From: Mesorhizobium sp. B2-7-1
GTDB taxonomy: Bacteria > Pseudomonadota > Alphaproteobacteria > Rhizobiales > Rhizobiaceae
Assembly (NCBI RefSeq): GCF_006440735.1
Contig: NZ_VFUA01000073.1
Span: forward strand, 1-33,863
Reading direction: 5' to 3'
DNA: 33,863 bases
Under the pieces are notes generated by a model, which was not told the DNA's origin, made no database searches, and saw only the letters and a list, made by a program, of their open reading frames with translations. This document shows, piece after piece, positions 22,915 through 32,159 of the stretch. Positions within the stretch are counted from its first letter, which is position 1; every line of letters begins with the position of its first letter. The translations under genes were made by a program, and so were the position numbers.

Positions 22915-24097
22915 ACGGGTCGATCACGGTTCCGGCGACCATGGCGGCGAGGAACTGCGGCCCCGGCGGGATCCTCGCCAGTGCCGCCACCATGCGGTCG
23001 CGGATAAAGGGCAGGGCCGCGGAGTCCGACTGGTAGAACGGGGTCAGCGACAGCGACAGCGCCTGGAAGACGCGCACATGCCAACGGCGCGCGCTCGCAT
23101 AGGTCTCCAGCGCGTGCTCGACGCTTTTCGCTTGCGCCAGCGCGTGGCTGAGCGCCGCCGCGTCGAGCAGCGCCATGTTCGCGCCTTGCCCGAGTTGCGG
23201 GCTGGTCGAATGCGCGGCATCGCCGATGACGGCAAGCCGCCAGCCGGCCGGCGGCGTCATCGTGTGATGGCCGTAGCGGGCGAGCGAGAGCTGCTCGAAA
23301 CTGTCGATCTGGCTGGTGAAGGCCTCGCACTCAGGCCACACCGAAACCACCCTCGCCTTCCAGGCACCCAGCCCCTTCGCCTTCACCTGTTCCGCGTCGG
23401 CCGGCTTGAGGCTCCAGAAGAAAGCCGCCATGTCTTCCGCGCCCCGCTCCGGCCGGCCGATCGGCAGCACGCCGACCATGACGCTTGCCTTGTCGTAGCG
23501 CTGCAGCAGCGCGCGTTTGTCGAAGCCGTCCCGCCAGCCGAGCGACGCCCAGAATGCGCCATAGGCAAGCGGCCGCGGCATTGCGGCATCGCCGAGATAA
23601 TGCCGCAGCTTCGAACGAGCGCCGCTGGCATCGACGATGAGGTCGAACGGCCCGAGCCGCCCGCCGTCGCCGCAGACGAGCATCGCGCGCTCAGCCGTCT
23701 CCAGCGTCTCGACCTCGACATTGGTTTCGATGGCGATCGCTTCGCGCAAGGCGGCGCGGTAGAGCACCCCGAACAGCGCCGCACGATGCACGGCGAGGCC
23801 GAAGCGGCGGCCGCGCCGCGCGTCGTAGCGGACTTCGAGCACCGTGCGGCCGCTGCCGGCGTCGGTGCCGTGCAGCCGCTCGATGCGGCTGCCCAGCGAC
23901 AGGATCTCGTCGAGCAGACCGAGATCGGCAAGCACGGTCAGCCCGGTCGGCTGCAGGATAAGGCCGGAGCCGACCGGCTTCGGCACATCGAAGCGCTCGA
24001 AAACGGTGACCTTGTGCCCGGCCTGCTTGAGGTAAAGCGCTGCCGCCAGCCCGGCCGGACCAGCGCCTGCAATCGCGATCTCGTAAGACTTGCCCAT
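22868..24097 (-). CDS. FAD-dependent aromatic-type monooxygenase
   Basis: A 409-residue class A flavoprotein monooxygenase (UbiH/salicylate hydroxylase type). It shows the dinucleotide motif GAGPAG (11-16), FDLIVDASGARSKLR (the DG region), and the second FAD motif VIGDAAHSTSPQLGQGANMA. It uses NAD(P)H and oxygen to hydroxylate a small substrate that cannot be named. The ATG at 24097 puts GxGxxG at the normal distance. It converges on the GST gene with a 47-bp overlap; its own promoter is in the 83-bp gap to the HxlR stop. Membership of the same detoxification context as Rieske/GST is only inferred from position. Confidence 0.88.
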   Translation of the reverse strand: MGKSYEIAIAGAGPAGLAAALYLKQAGHKVTVFERFDVPKPVGSGLILQPTGLTVLADLGLLDEILSLGSRIERLHGTDAGSGRTVLEVRYDARRGRRFGLAVHRAALFGVLYRAALREAIAIETNVEVETLETAERAMLVCGDGGRLGPFDLIVDASGARSKLRHYLGDAAMPRPLAYGAFWASLGWRDGFDKRALLQRYDKASVMVGVLPIGRPERGAEDMAAFFWSLKPADAEQVKAKGLGAWKARVVSVWPECEAFTSQIDSFEQLSLARYGHHTMTPPAGWRLAVIGDAAHSTSPQLGQGANMALLDAAALSHALAQAKSVEHALETYASARRWHVRVFQALSLSLTPFYQSDSAALPFIRDRMVAALARIPPGPQFLAAMVAGTVIDPFRRIGLAELQWPAAE

Positions 24098-24180
24098 CGC
24101 CCCCCAACCCGAACCGGCGGGGACAATCCCGCGTGGAACGCGCCGGATCAATCGGGCGCTTTGACGCTTGTAGCGGGAAA

Positions 24181-24591
24181 TCAGTCTTGGGTGGCGTTGA
24201 AGGCGGCGCGCGCGTCGCGCACCGCGTCATGATTGAGTTCGGCCCATTGGACGAGATGATAGAGCGGGTCGAACATCGATCGTCCGAGATCGGTCAGGCT
24301 GTATTCGACGCTCGGCGGCTTGGTCGGGAACACTTCGCGATGCACATAGCCGTCGCGCTGCAGGTCGTGGAGCGTTTGAGTCAGCATGCGCTGCGAAATG
24401 TCGGGAACCAGCCGGCGCAGCTCGCCAAAGCGATAGGGCTTCTCCGCCAGCGCCATGACCAGCAGCGAGCTCCATTTGCCGCTGATGCCCTGGATGACGT
24501 CGCGGACCGGGCAGTCGGCGAAATTGGCGCCATTCGTCATGGCCTTATAGACCTCGAGCTTGGCTTTCAGATTGAAGATCTTGCTGTCCAT
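24181..24591 (-). CDS. HxlR family transcriptional regulator (QorR/YtfH-like)
   Basis: A 136-residue HxlR-type winged-helix protein. Cys27 in NFADCPVRDVIQGISGKW is the conserved redox-sensing cysteine of the YodB/QorR subgroup, and ISQRMLTQTLHDLQRDGYVHR is the recognition helix and wing. It is divergent from a QorB-like reductase, the same arrangement as qorR/qorB in other bacteria. An inverted repeat sits in the shared region. It probably represses the reductase until Cys27 reacts with quinones or electrophiles; this is inferred from family and layout. Confidence 0.9.
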   Translation of the reverse strand: MDSKIFNLKAKLEVYKAMTNGANFADCPVRDVIQGISGKWSSLLVMALAEKPYRFGELRRLVPDISQRMLTQTLHDLQRDGYVHREVFPTKPPSVEYSLTDLGRSMFDPLYHLVQWAELNHDAVRDARAAFNATQD

Positions 24592-24700
24592 GGCGACATC
24601 CGCTGATCGAAAACTCGGCCACCCAGGTGGTTCCCCGGCTGTGCCTACCTCCCGAAAAACTGCCTTCTTTACGGCTCGAGGTCAATTCCTATTTTAGTGC

Positions 24701-24719
24701 TGGTCTCTTTTTGAGACCA
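24701..24719. promoter_or_regulatory. Inverted repeat TGGTCTC-N5-GAGACCA, candidate HxlR operator
   Basis: Two perfect 7-bp arms around TTTTT, lying 41 bases upstream of the QorB-like start and 110 bases upstream of the HxlR start. The location in the divergent gap suits a repressor site for the adjacent HxlR protein. The inner T run is not followed by an RNA 3' end, so a terminator is less likely. Confidence 0.6.
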
Positions 24720-24759
24720 CTCAACTCGACCCGCCTCTTGGCAATTCAAGGGATCCCCA

Positions 24760-25650
24760 ATGTCCGAAACCCTTCTCGTCACCGGCGCATCCGGCCATCT
24801 TGGCCGAGCCGTCATCAATCATCTGCTGAACACATTCAAGGTTCCAGCGGAACGCATCATCGCCACCACGCGCACGCCGGCGAACCTTGCCGAGCTTGCC
24901 GGGCTGGGCGTCGCAGTCCGGGAAGCCAATTTCGACGACACGGCGTCACTCGCCCAGGCTTTCGCGGGCGCCAGCCGCGTGCTCATCATCTCGACCAGCG
25001 AACTGGTGATCCAGGGGAAGCGGCGCGAGCAGCAGCTTGCCGCCGTCGCCGCAGCCAAACAGGCGGGCGTCGCCCACTTACTCTACACCTCGCTGCCCGA
25101 TCCGGAGCCGGGCTCGCCAATCCTGTTCGCGCCCGACCACTACGATACCGAGCAGGCAATCAAGGCGGCCGGCATACCCTACACATTCTTCCGCGACGGC
25201 TGGTATGATGAGAACCTGTTCATGTCACTGCCGCAGACCCTGGCGTCGGGACACTGGTATACTTCGGCGGGCGATGGCCGGATCTCCTATTGCGCGCGCG
25301 ACGACATGGCGGCGGCGATCGCTGGCGGGCTGGCCTTGGCCTCCGATCAAAGCACCACCTACACGCTGACCGGCCCGAAAGCCTACACCGTCGCCGAAGT
25401 TGCCGCCCTGGTCACCGAAGTCACCGGCAAACCGATCGAGGTCGTGCAACTCTCGGACGAAGCGCTGACAGAAGGCATGAAGGCGGCAGGCCTGCCCGAG
25501 CCTATCGCCCGGCTTCTCGTCTCCTTCGACGCCGCCACGCGGGCCGGCGGCCTCGGCATGGTGACCGATGCCGTCGAGAAACTGTCTGGCCGGAAGTCCC
25601 TGTCGCTCCAGCGGTTTTTGGAAGCCAACAAGGCCAAGCTGGCTGGTTGA
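24760..25650 (+). CDS. NAD(P)H:quinone oxidoreductase, QorB-like (NmrA/atypical SDR)
   Basis: A 296-residue atypical short-chain dehydrogenase of the NmrA/QorB type. The Rossmann loop TGASGHLG lies at residues 8-15, and TTRTPANLAEL is the cofactor-selecting region. AHLLYTSLPDPEPG and FRDGWYDENL are regions that recur in YtfG/QorB. It probably reduces quinones with NADPH in the cytoplasm. Its partner is the divergent HxlR regulator. The start is at a clear ATG; the stop is 45 bp before the convergent SDR gene, with no obvious terminator. The assignment to QorB rather than another NmrA protein is by resemblance plus the HxlR neighbour. Confidence 0.85.
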   Translation: MSETLLVTGASGHLGRAVINHLLNTFKVPAERIIATTRTPANLAELAGLGVAVREANFDDTASLAQAFAGASRVLIISTSELVIQGKRREQQLAAVAAAKQAGVAHLLYTSLPDPEPGSPILFAPDHYDTEQAIKAAGIPYTFFRDGWYDENLFMSLPQTLASGHWYTSAGDGRISYCARDDMAAAIAGGLALASDQSTTYTLTGPKAYTVAEVAALVTEVTGKPIEVVQLSDEALTEGMKAAGLPEPIARLLVSFDAATRAGGLGMVTDAVEKLSGRKSLSLQRFLEANKAKLAG

Positions 25651-25695
25651 ATATCTTTCTGCGCGGCGGGAGGCCTTATCCTGCCTGTCGCCGCG

Positions 25696-26736
25696 CTACT
25701 TCGCCTTCTTGAGCAACCCAAGCCGGACCAGGCTTTCCGCGGTGGCAACCAGCGCATCCTCGCGCGATCGCGGCGTCCAGCCCAGCATGCGCGTGGCCTT
25801 GGCGCTCGTGGCGTTCCTCGGCTTGCCCAGCTCCGTCACGATCTGGGCCGCCTGCCCGTCGAACATCCCGACGATCCGGACCAGCCAGTCCGGCAGCACT
25901 CTGGTCGTGATGCGCGATCCCGCGTTGCCCAGCCGCGCCTTCAGCGTCCGCGCGATCTCCAGCATCGTCATGAAGTCGCCGCTGATGGCCAGGAACCGCT
26001 GGCCCCGGGCGGCGGGATTGGTCATGGCGCGCAGATGCAGGTCCGCGACGTCGCGCACGTCGACCACGCCGAACACCATGCGCGGCAGGCCGGGCATCTC
26101 GCCATCCATCAGGCGCCTGATGAAATCCGTCGAGGTCGAATGATCCGGCCCCAGGACCGGCCCGAAGATGCCGACCGGATTGACGACGGCCAATTGCAGT
26201 GACCCGCCTTCGCGATCGATGAGATCCCACGCCGCGCGCTCGGCCAGCGTCTTCGACTTCACATAGGCGCTGACCTTCTGCGACAGATCGGTCCAGTTCT
26301 CTTCCATGAACGGACGGCCCGCGACCGGTGTCTGGCCATAGCCGATAGCGGCAAAGGACGAGGTGAGCACGACGCGTTCGACGCCGGCATCGCCCGCCGC
26401 CCGCAGCACGCGCAACGCCCCTTCCCTCGCCGGAACGATCAGCTCGTCCTCGTGCTTCGGCACGCCGGGCGGGAACGGCGAAGCGACATGAAGGACGTAT
26501 CGGCATCCGGCGACCGCTTCGGGCCAGCCCTTGTCGCTCATGAGATCTGCATAAGCGAAGGAAAGCGCGTCGCCCGGCTCGGCGCCACCGACCTTCAGCA
26601 TGGCAAGAACATCGGCTTCGCGCCTAGCCGAGCGCACCGTCGTGCGCACGCGGTAGCCCGCGTTCAACGCCGCAAGGATGCAATGAGCGCCAAGAAAGCC
26701 GGACCCGCCGGTCACAAGCACCAACTCGCCGCCCAT
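25696..26736 (-). CDS. NAD(P)-dependent extended SDR (dihydroflavonol-reductase-like)
   Basis: A 346-residue extended SDR/epimerase. TGGSGFLG (9-16) is the cofactor loop, VVLTSSFAAIGYG holds the catalytic Ser region, and Tyr158-x3-Lys162 (YVKSK) is the active-site pair. VVNPVGIFGPVLGPDHSTS is typical of the dihydroflavonol-4-reductase/cinnamoyl-CoA-reductase group. These bacterial members reduce aldehydes or ketones of mostly unknown identity. It is on the minus strand, downstream of the two kup genes with an 85-bp gap, so it may be read from them or from its own promoter. The substrate is not identified. Confidence 0.9.
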   Translation of the reverse strand: MGGELVLVTGGSGFLGAHCILAALNAGYRVRTTVRSARREADVLAMLKVGGAEPGDALSFAYADLMSDKGWPEAVAGCRYVLHVASPFPPGVPKHEDELIVPAREGALRVLRAAGDAGVERVVLTSSFAAIGYGQTPVAGRPFMEENWTDLSQKVSAYVKSKTLAERAAWDLIDREGGSLQLAVVNPVGIFGPVLGPDHSTSTDFIRRLMDGEMPGLPRMVFGVVDVRDVADLHLRAMTNPAARGQRFLAISGDFMTMLEIARTLKARLGNAGSRITTRVLPDWLVRIVGMFDGQAAQIVTELGKPRNATSAKATRMLGWTPRSREDALVATAESLVRLGLLKKAK

Positions 26737-26821
26737 ACCCCGCCCCTTTCGAAAGCGATTCCCTGGAAAACTGCGTCTTCCATCCGGAATTGCGTGACGT
26801 CAGCCTGTGCGGCGCAGTCTG

Positions 26822-28738
26822 TCAGATCGCGACCTGCGTGCCAATCTCCACCACGCGCCCGGTGGGAATCTGGAAATACTCCGTCGCATCCGCTGCCGTC
26901 TTCGCCAGGCCGATGAACAGCCTGTCCTGCCAGATCGGCATGCCGGAATTGGGCGACGCCTTCAACGAGCGACGCGACAGGAAGAAGGACGTCGTCATGA
27001 TGTCGAACTTCCAGCCCTGCTTGCGGCAGATGGCCAGCGCGCGCGGAATGTTGGGCTGCTCCATATAGCCGAAGGTCAGCGTCACGCGCATGAACAACTC
27101 GTTGACCGTTTCCAGCTTGACGCGCTCGCTGTCGGGCACCACCGGTTGCGGCGCCGTCACCACCGACAGGATGACGTTCTTCTCGTGCAGCACCTTGTAG
27201 TGCTTCAGGCTATGCATCAGCGCGGTCGGCGCGCTCAGCGGATCGCTGGTCAGGAACACGGCGGTGCCCGAGACCAGCTGCGGCTTCTTCTTCAAGAGGT
27301 TCGCCGCCAGGAAATCGAGCGGGATCTCGTTGCGGCGGGTCTTGTCGAACAGATAGCGGCTGCCGCGCACCCAGGTCCACATGCCGAGGATGATGGCGAA
27401 GGCGACCGCAAGCGAAGCCCAGCCGCCCTCGAACACCTTGACGATGTTGGAGGCAAAGAAGCCGATATCGATGAAGGCGAACACCGCCGTCAGCGCGGCG
27501 GCCGGCCAGATGTTCCATTTCCAGATGCGGGTCATGACGATGAACAGCAGCGTCGTCGTCACCAGCATGTTGCCGGTGACCGAGATGCCATAGGCCGAGG
27601 CGAGCTTGCTGGATTCGCCGAAACCGACCACCAGCATCATCACGACCAGCGCGATCAGCATGTTGACGCGCGGCATATAAACCTGGCCCGACTGTTTCTC
27701 CGACGTGTGCAGGATTTCGAGCCGCGGCAGCATGTTGAGCTGCACCGCCTGCCTCGTCAGCGAATAGGCCCCGGAGATCACCGCCTGGCTGGCGATAACC
27801 GTTGCCGCCGCCGCCAGCACCACCATCGGGATAAGCGCCCAGCCTTCGTTCATCTCGAAGAACGGGTGGCCGACCGTGCCGCCCTTGGCGAGCACATAGG
27901 CGCCTTGCCCGGCATAGTTCAAAAGCAGGCACGGGAATACGATCGCTAGCCATGCCAGAACGATCGGCTTGCGACCGAAATGACCGAGGTCGGCGTAGAG
28001 CGCCTCGGCGCCGGTGACGGCCAGGAACACCGCGCCGACAGTGACAAAGGACACGTCGGGCGAATTGATGAAGAAGGCCACGATGTAATGTGGGCTGATT
28101 GCCCACAGGATTTCCGGATCGTCGATGATGTGATTGAGGCCGGACAGGCCGATGGCGAGAAACCAGATGGCGGTGACCGGGCCGAACACCAGGCCCACGC
28201 CGCCGGTGCCGAAGCGCTGGACCGCAAACAGCATCGCAAGGATCAAAAGGGTCAGCGGCACGACATAGGGCTGGAAGGCCGGCGTGACGACATTCATGCC
28301 TTCGACCGCCGACAGCACGGAGATGGCGGGCGTGATGACCGCGTCGCCGAAGAACAGCGATGCTCCCACGATGCCGATGCCGAGCACGATCGCCGAACGT
28401 GTCGGGAAAGTACCGCGCGCCAGCGCCATCAAGGACAGCACGCCGCCCTCGCCGCGGTTATCGGCGCGCAACACGAACATGATGTACTTGACCGTGACCG
28501 TTATCGTCAGCGACCAGATGATCAGCGACAGCACACCCAGAATGTCCGCGCGATTGGCGACGTCGCCGCCTGAGGAAGCATGCAGCGCCTCGCGGAACGC
28601 GTAGATCGGGCTGGTGCCGATATCGCCATAGACGACACCGAGCGCGCCCAGCATCAGCACCTTGGTGCTGTGCTGCTCGATTTCCGGGTGGCTCGATTGG
28701 TCGGCGGGTTCTGCCTCAGCACCATTGGCAAGGGCCAT
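26822..28738 (-). CDS. kup: Kup-type low-affinity potassium transporter, copy 1
   Basis: A 638-residue potassium/proton symporter of the KUP/HAK family. ALGVVYGDIGTSPIYAFREA is the N-terminal signature, about 12 membrane segments lie in the first ~450 residues, and a cytoplasmic C-terminal domain of ~180 residues follows. The ATG at 28738 has GGAG eight bases ahead; a GTG at 28747 is too close to that RBS. It lies 146 bp downstream of a second kup on the same strand. The membrane parts of the two proteins differ clearly, but their C-terminal ~178 residues differ at only five positions. Potassium uptake is the role known for the family. Confidence 0.95.
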   Translation of the reverse strand: MALANGAEAEPADQSSHPEIEQHSTKVLMLGALGVVYGDIGTSPIYAFREALHASSGGDVANRADILGVLSLIIWSLTITVTVKYIMFVLRADNRGEGGVLSLMALARGTFPTRSAIVLGIGIVGASLFFGDAVITPAISVLSAVEGMNVVTPAFQPYVVPLTLLILAMLFAVQRFGTGGVGLVFGPVTAIWFLAIGLSGLNHIIDDPEILWAISPHYIVAFFINSPDVSFVTVGAVFLAVTGAEALYADLGHFGRKPIVLAWLAIVFPCLLLNYAGQGAYVLAKGGTVGHPFFEMNEGWALIPMVVLAAAATVIASQAVISGAYSLTRQAVQLNMLPRLEILHTSEKQSGQVYMPRVNMLIALVVMMLVVGFGESSKLASAYGISVTGNMLVTTTLLFIVMTRIWKWNIWPAAALTAVFAFIDIGFFASNIVKVFEGGWASLAVAFAIILGMWTWVRGSRYLFDKTRRNEIPLDFLAANLLKKKPQLVSGTAVFLTSDPLSAPTALMHSLKHYKVLHEKNVILSVVTAPQPVVPDSERVKLETVNELFMRVTLTFGYMEQPNIPRALAICRKQGWKFDIMTTSFFLSRRSLKASPNSGMPIWQDRLFIGLAKTAADATEYFQIPTGRVVEIGTQVAI

Positions 28739-28884
28739 GGACGACACTCCGATAAAACGCGCGGTGCTCTACGCTTGCTGCGGTGCAATATCAAGTGCCC
28801 TGACGTGAGGGCTCCCATGCCGCCGACGCACGGCTTTCAGTTACGGAACGCCCGGGCCTCTTCATCCGGAAAAAATCGGCGTCG

Positions 28885-30798
28885 TCAGATGGCGACCTGC
28901 GTGCCGATCTCGACCACGCGCCCGGTGGGAATTTGGAAATATTCCGTCGCGTCGGCCGCCGAGCGTGCCAGGCTGATGAACAGCCTGTCCTGCCAGACCG
29001 GCATGCCGGAATTGGGCGAGGCCTTCAGCGAGCGTCGCGACAGGAAGAAGGACGTCGTCATGATGTCGAACTTCCAGCCCTGCTTGCGGCAAATGGCCAG
29101 GGCCCGCGGAATGTTGGGCTGCTCCATGTAGCCGAAGGTCAGCGTCACGCGCATGAACAGCTCGTTGACCGTCTCCATCTTGACGCGCTCGCTGTCGGGC
29201 ACCACCGGCTGCGGCGCCGTCACCACCGACAGGATGACGTTCTTTTCGTGCAGCACTTTGTAGTGTTTCAGGCTGTGCATCAGCGCCGTCGGCGCGCTCA
29301 GCGGATCGCTGGTCAGGAACACAGCGGTGCCCGAGACCAGCTGCGGCTTCTTCTTCAAGAGGTTCGCCGCCAGGAAATCGAGCGGGATCTCGTTGCGGCG
29401 CGTCTTGTCGAACAAATAGCGGGTGCCGCGGATCCAGGTCCACATGATCAGCCCCATGAGGCAGGCGACGCTGATCGACACCCAGCCGCCCTCGACGATC
29501 TTGACGACATTGGCCGAGAAGAAGCCGAGATCGATGACGCCGAACAGCATGGCCAATGCCAATGCGGCCGCAACCTGCCATTTCCAGAGCCAGCGCATGA
29601 CGACGAACAGGAGGATCGTCGTCATCAGCATCTCGCCCGTCACCGAAATGCCGTAGGCGGACGCCAGCGCGCTCGAGCTGCCGAAACCGACGACCAGAAG
29701 CATCACGCCGAGCGCGACGAGCAGGTTGACCCTCGGCATGTAGATCTGGCCGCTCTGCATCTCGGATGTGTGCTGCACCTCGATGCGGGGCAGAATGTTG
29801 AGCTGCACCGCCTGCCTTGTCAGCGAAAAAGCGCCGGAAATGACCGCCTGGCTGGCGATGACCGTGGCTGCCGTCGCCAGGCCCACCATCGGCATCAGCG
29901 CCCATTCGGGCAGCATCTGGAAGAACGGGTTGGTGGGCTTGCCGCCATGCGAGAGCACGAACGCGCCCTGCCCGAAATAATTCAACAGCAGGCAAGGGAA
30001 AACGATTGCGAACCAGGCCATCACAATCGGCTTGCGGCCGAAATGGCCGAGGTCGACATAGAGCGCCTCGGCGCCGGTGACCGCCAGGAACACGGCGCCG
30101 ACGGTGACGAAGGCGCCCGTCGGCGTGGTGGCGAGATAATAGAGCGCGTAATAAGGATTGATCGCCAGGAAAACGGATGGATCGTCGACGATGTGGTAGA
30201 GGCCAGCCGCGCCGATCGCCACGAACCATGTCGCGGTCACCGGCCCGAACACAGCTGCCACCTTGCCCGTGCCGAAACGCTGCACGGCGAAAAGCACCGC
30301 CAGGATGACCAGCGTGATCGGAACCACGTAGGCATCGAGCGCCGGCGTGACGACTTCCAGGCCTTCCACCGCCGAAAGCACGGAGATCGCCGGCGTGATG
30401 ATCGAATCGCCGAAGAACAGCGCCGCGCCGCAGAGGCCGATCACCAGGATGAGACGCGAGCCCGGGGGATAGGCGCTGCGCGCCAACGCCATCAGCGACA
30501 GCGTGCCGCCCTCGCCCTTGTTGTCGGCCCTGAGCACGAAGGCGACATATTTGATCGTGACGATGATGGTGAGCGCCCACACGATCAGCGACAGGACGCC
30601 CAGCACGTCATGGCGGGCGACCGAGCTCGACGAGGCATGCAGCGCCTCGCGAAAGGCGTAGATCGGGCTTGTGCCGATATCGCCGTAGACGACGCCCAGC
30701 GCGCCAAGCATCAGCACCTTGGTGCTCTGCTGCCGTTCGGTCTCGGCATGGCCCGGGCGTTCGAGGGATTCCGTCTCGCTGGCGTTGGCTAGCACCAT
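28885..30798 (-). CDS. kup: Kup-type low-affinity potassium transporter, copy 2
   Basis: A 637-residue paralogue of the neighbouring kup with the same layout: the VVYGDIGTSPIYAFREALHA signature, ~12 membrane segments and a C-terminal cytoplasmic domain. ATG 30798 is chosen over GTG 30807, though both are possible. It is the upstream member of the pair; pdxJ ends 86 bp before it on the same strand. The 3' ~560 bp are nearly the same as in copy 1 (about 35 differences in 540 bp by my count), while the DNA just upstream drops abruptly. That points to recombination between the copies rather than a simple recent duplication. Confidence 0.95.
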   Translation of the reverse strand: MVLANASETESLERPGHAETERQQSTKVLMLGALGVVYGDIGTSPIYAFREALHASSSSVARHDVLGVLSLIVWALTIIVTIKYVAFVLRADNKGEGGTLSLMALARSAYPPGSRLILVIGLCGAALFFGDSIITPAISVLSAVEGLEVVTPALDAYVVPITLVILAVLFAVQRFGTGKVAAVFGPVTATWFVAIGAAGLYHIVDDPSVFLAINPYYALYYLATTPTGAFVTVGAVFLAVTGAEALYVDLGHFGRKPIVMAWFAIVFPCLLLNYFGQGAFVLSHGGKPTNPFFQMLPEWALMPMVGLATAATVIASQAVISGAFSLTRQAVQLNILPRIEVQHTSEMQSGQIYMPRVNLLVALGVMLLVVGFGSSSALASAYGISVTGEMLMTTILLFVVMRWLWKWQVAAALALAMLFGVIDLGFFSANVVKIVEGGWVSISVACLMGLIMWTWIRGTRYLFDKTRRNEIPLDFLAANLLKKKPQLVSGTAVFLTSDPLSAPTALMHSLKHYKVLHEKNVILSVVTAPQPVVPDSERVKMETVNELFMRVTLTFGYMEQPNIPRALAICRKQGWKFDIMTTSFFLSRRSLKASPNSGMPVWQDRLFISLARSAADATEYFQIPTGRVVEIGTQVAI

Positions 30799-30884
30799 GA
30801 ACCCCACTTCACCGGATTCGTCACGCTCCGAGGCCGCCGCAACGCGCGGGACGCACCAAGACTGCCGAAACTACGCAAGGCGCC

Positions 30885-31625
30885 CTACCATCCGCAGGCC
30901 TTCAAGAACCGCCCGACCGTGCCGGCCATGCCATACTCCAGCGCATCGGCTGTCAACCCGTGTCCGATCGATACTTCGGCCAATGCCGGAATGCGCTTGG
31001 CCAGTGCCGGCAGGTTTTGCACGGTCAGATCGTGGCCGGCATTGACGCCGAGCCCGGCCTTGAATGCAACGTCTGCGGTTTTTCCCAATCTTTCCAGTTC
31101 TTTCGCCGCCTTTGCGGAATCGGAATGGAAGCCGCCATAGGGGCCGGTATAGAGCTCGATGCGGTCGGCGCCGGTGTCGCGAGCCGCATTGACCGCGTCC
31201 GGAGCCGCATCGGAAAACAACGACACGCGGAACCCGCCTTTCTTCAGCCGCGTGACGATCGGAGTGAGGAACGCCGCCTGGGCGACGAAGTTCCAGCCAT
31301 GGTCCGAAGTCGCCTGCGCCGGGTCGTCCGGCACCAGCGTCACCTGCTCGGGCTGGGTTTTCTCGACAAGCGCCAGGAAATCCTCGGTCGGATAGCCTTC
31401 GATGTTGAACTCGGCGCCGGGAAATTCGTCGTCGATCAGCGCCCTGATCTCCGGCAGGTCGGAATGCCTGGTGTGCCGCTCGTCTGGCCTCGGATGCACC
31501 GTCAGCCCATGCGCGCCGGCGGCAAGGGCGATGCGGCCAAGTCCGGTGACGCTCGGCCATGGCAGGTCGCGGCGGTTGCGCAGCATGGCGACGGCGTTGA
31601 GATTGACCGAAAGCTTGGCGGGCAT
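30885..31625 (-). CDS. pdxJ: Pyridoxine 5'-phosphate synthase
   Basis: A 246-residue TIM-barrel enzyme that joins 1-deoxyxylulose 5-phosphate and 3-amino-2-oxopropyl phosphate to make pyridoxine 5'-phosphate, the last ring-forming step of DXP-dependent vitamin B6 synthesis. It shows LSVNLNAVAMLRNRR at the start, GAHGLTVHPRPDERH (substrate phosphate and metal region), ELYTGPYGGF, and VSIGHGLTADALEYGM at the end, all family hallmarks. The length is normal. The ATG at 31625 is 108 bp from the divergent SpoIIAA-like gene. Confidence 0.97.
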   Translation of the reverse strand: MPAKLSVNLNAVAMLRNRRDLPWPSVTGLGRIALAAGAHGLTVHPRPDERHTRHSDLPEIRALIDDEFPGAEFNIEGYPTEDFLALVEKTQPEQVTLVPDDPAQATSDHGWNFVAQAAFLTPIVTRLKKGGFRVSLFSDAAPDAVNAARDTGADRIELYTGPYGGFHSDSAKAAKELERLGKTADVAFKAGLGVNAGHDLTVQNLPALAKRIPALAEVSIGHGLTADALEYGMAGTVGRFLKACGW

Positions 31626-31733
31626 GAGCTGGGTCCAGTGGATCGGCGCGCATCTATACCGTCTTTGACGGGAACAGATAGAGGGTTTCGCGTGTTCCAG
31701 GGGATAGATGCAGGCTAACGTAAGGATCTATCA

Positions 31734-32132
31734 GTGAATTTCCTCGAAGCCGTGCCGGCGATCCGCCGCATCGAAACCAATCGCGACGCGCTTTTCGCCA
31801 TTGACGTCGTCGGCGACGTCTCGCCGGCCGATGCGGAAAATCTGTTCGGCCTGCTGGAGGCCGCCTATGCGCTGCATCCGAGGATCGACGTGCTGGTCAG
31901 GCTGACCGACGAGGAAAGCGTGGACTGGGCCAATATTTCCAAGGACACGCTGCGTCAGGGCGTTGCCGACGCGATGCAACATGTCGTGCGCTGCGCGGCC
32001 ATCGGCGAGCCGGGTTGGGCCGCTCTCGTCACCGGCGTTTTTCCCAAGACGCCGCCCTTCGAATTCAGACGCTTCGATGTCGACGACGAGGAGGCCGCCT
32101 GGCAGTGGCTTGGCGCAAGGCCGACGGATTAG
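31734..32132 (+). CDS. SpoIIAA-like (STAS/SEC14-related) protein
   Basis: A 132-residue protein of the SpoIIAA-like superfamily (often annotated STAS/SEC14 domain-containing or DUF3478). It has an alternating hydrophobic-strand/helix pattern: ALFAIDVVGDVSPADAENLF at the N-terminus, RIDVLVRLTDEESVDWANIS in the middle, and FRRFDVDDEEAAWQWL at the end. No signal peptide or catalytic motif is seen. The GTG at 31734 has AAGGA seven bases ahead, which supports this start. It is monocistronic and convergent with the helicase gene 27 bp away. The function in the family is not settled. Confidence 0.8.
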   Translation: MNFLEAVPAIRRIETNRDALFAIDVVGDVSPADAENLFGLLEAAYALHPRIDVLVRLTDEESVDWANISKDTLRQGVADAMQHVVRCAAIGEPGWAALVTGVFPKTPPFEFRRFDVDDEEAAWQWLGARPTD

Positions 32133-32159
32133 GCCAGCCTCTCCTGAACCCCGACGCCC

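Noticed and set aside
28739..28884. A separate small gene or terminator in the gap between the two kup genes
   Set aside because: No RBS-start pair with a plausible product and no stem followed by a T run on the minus strand; I see nothing supportable there.
31671..31695. A second EcfG-type promoter before the SpoIIAA-like gene (GGAAC at 31671)
   Set aside because: The only CG-T element downstream is CGTG at a 15-base spacing; neither sequence nor spacing fits.
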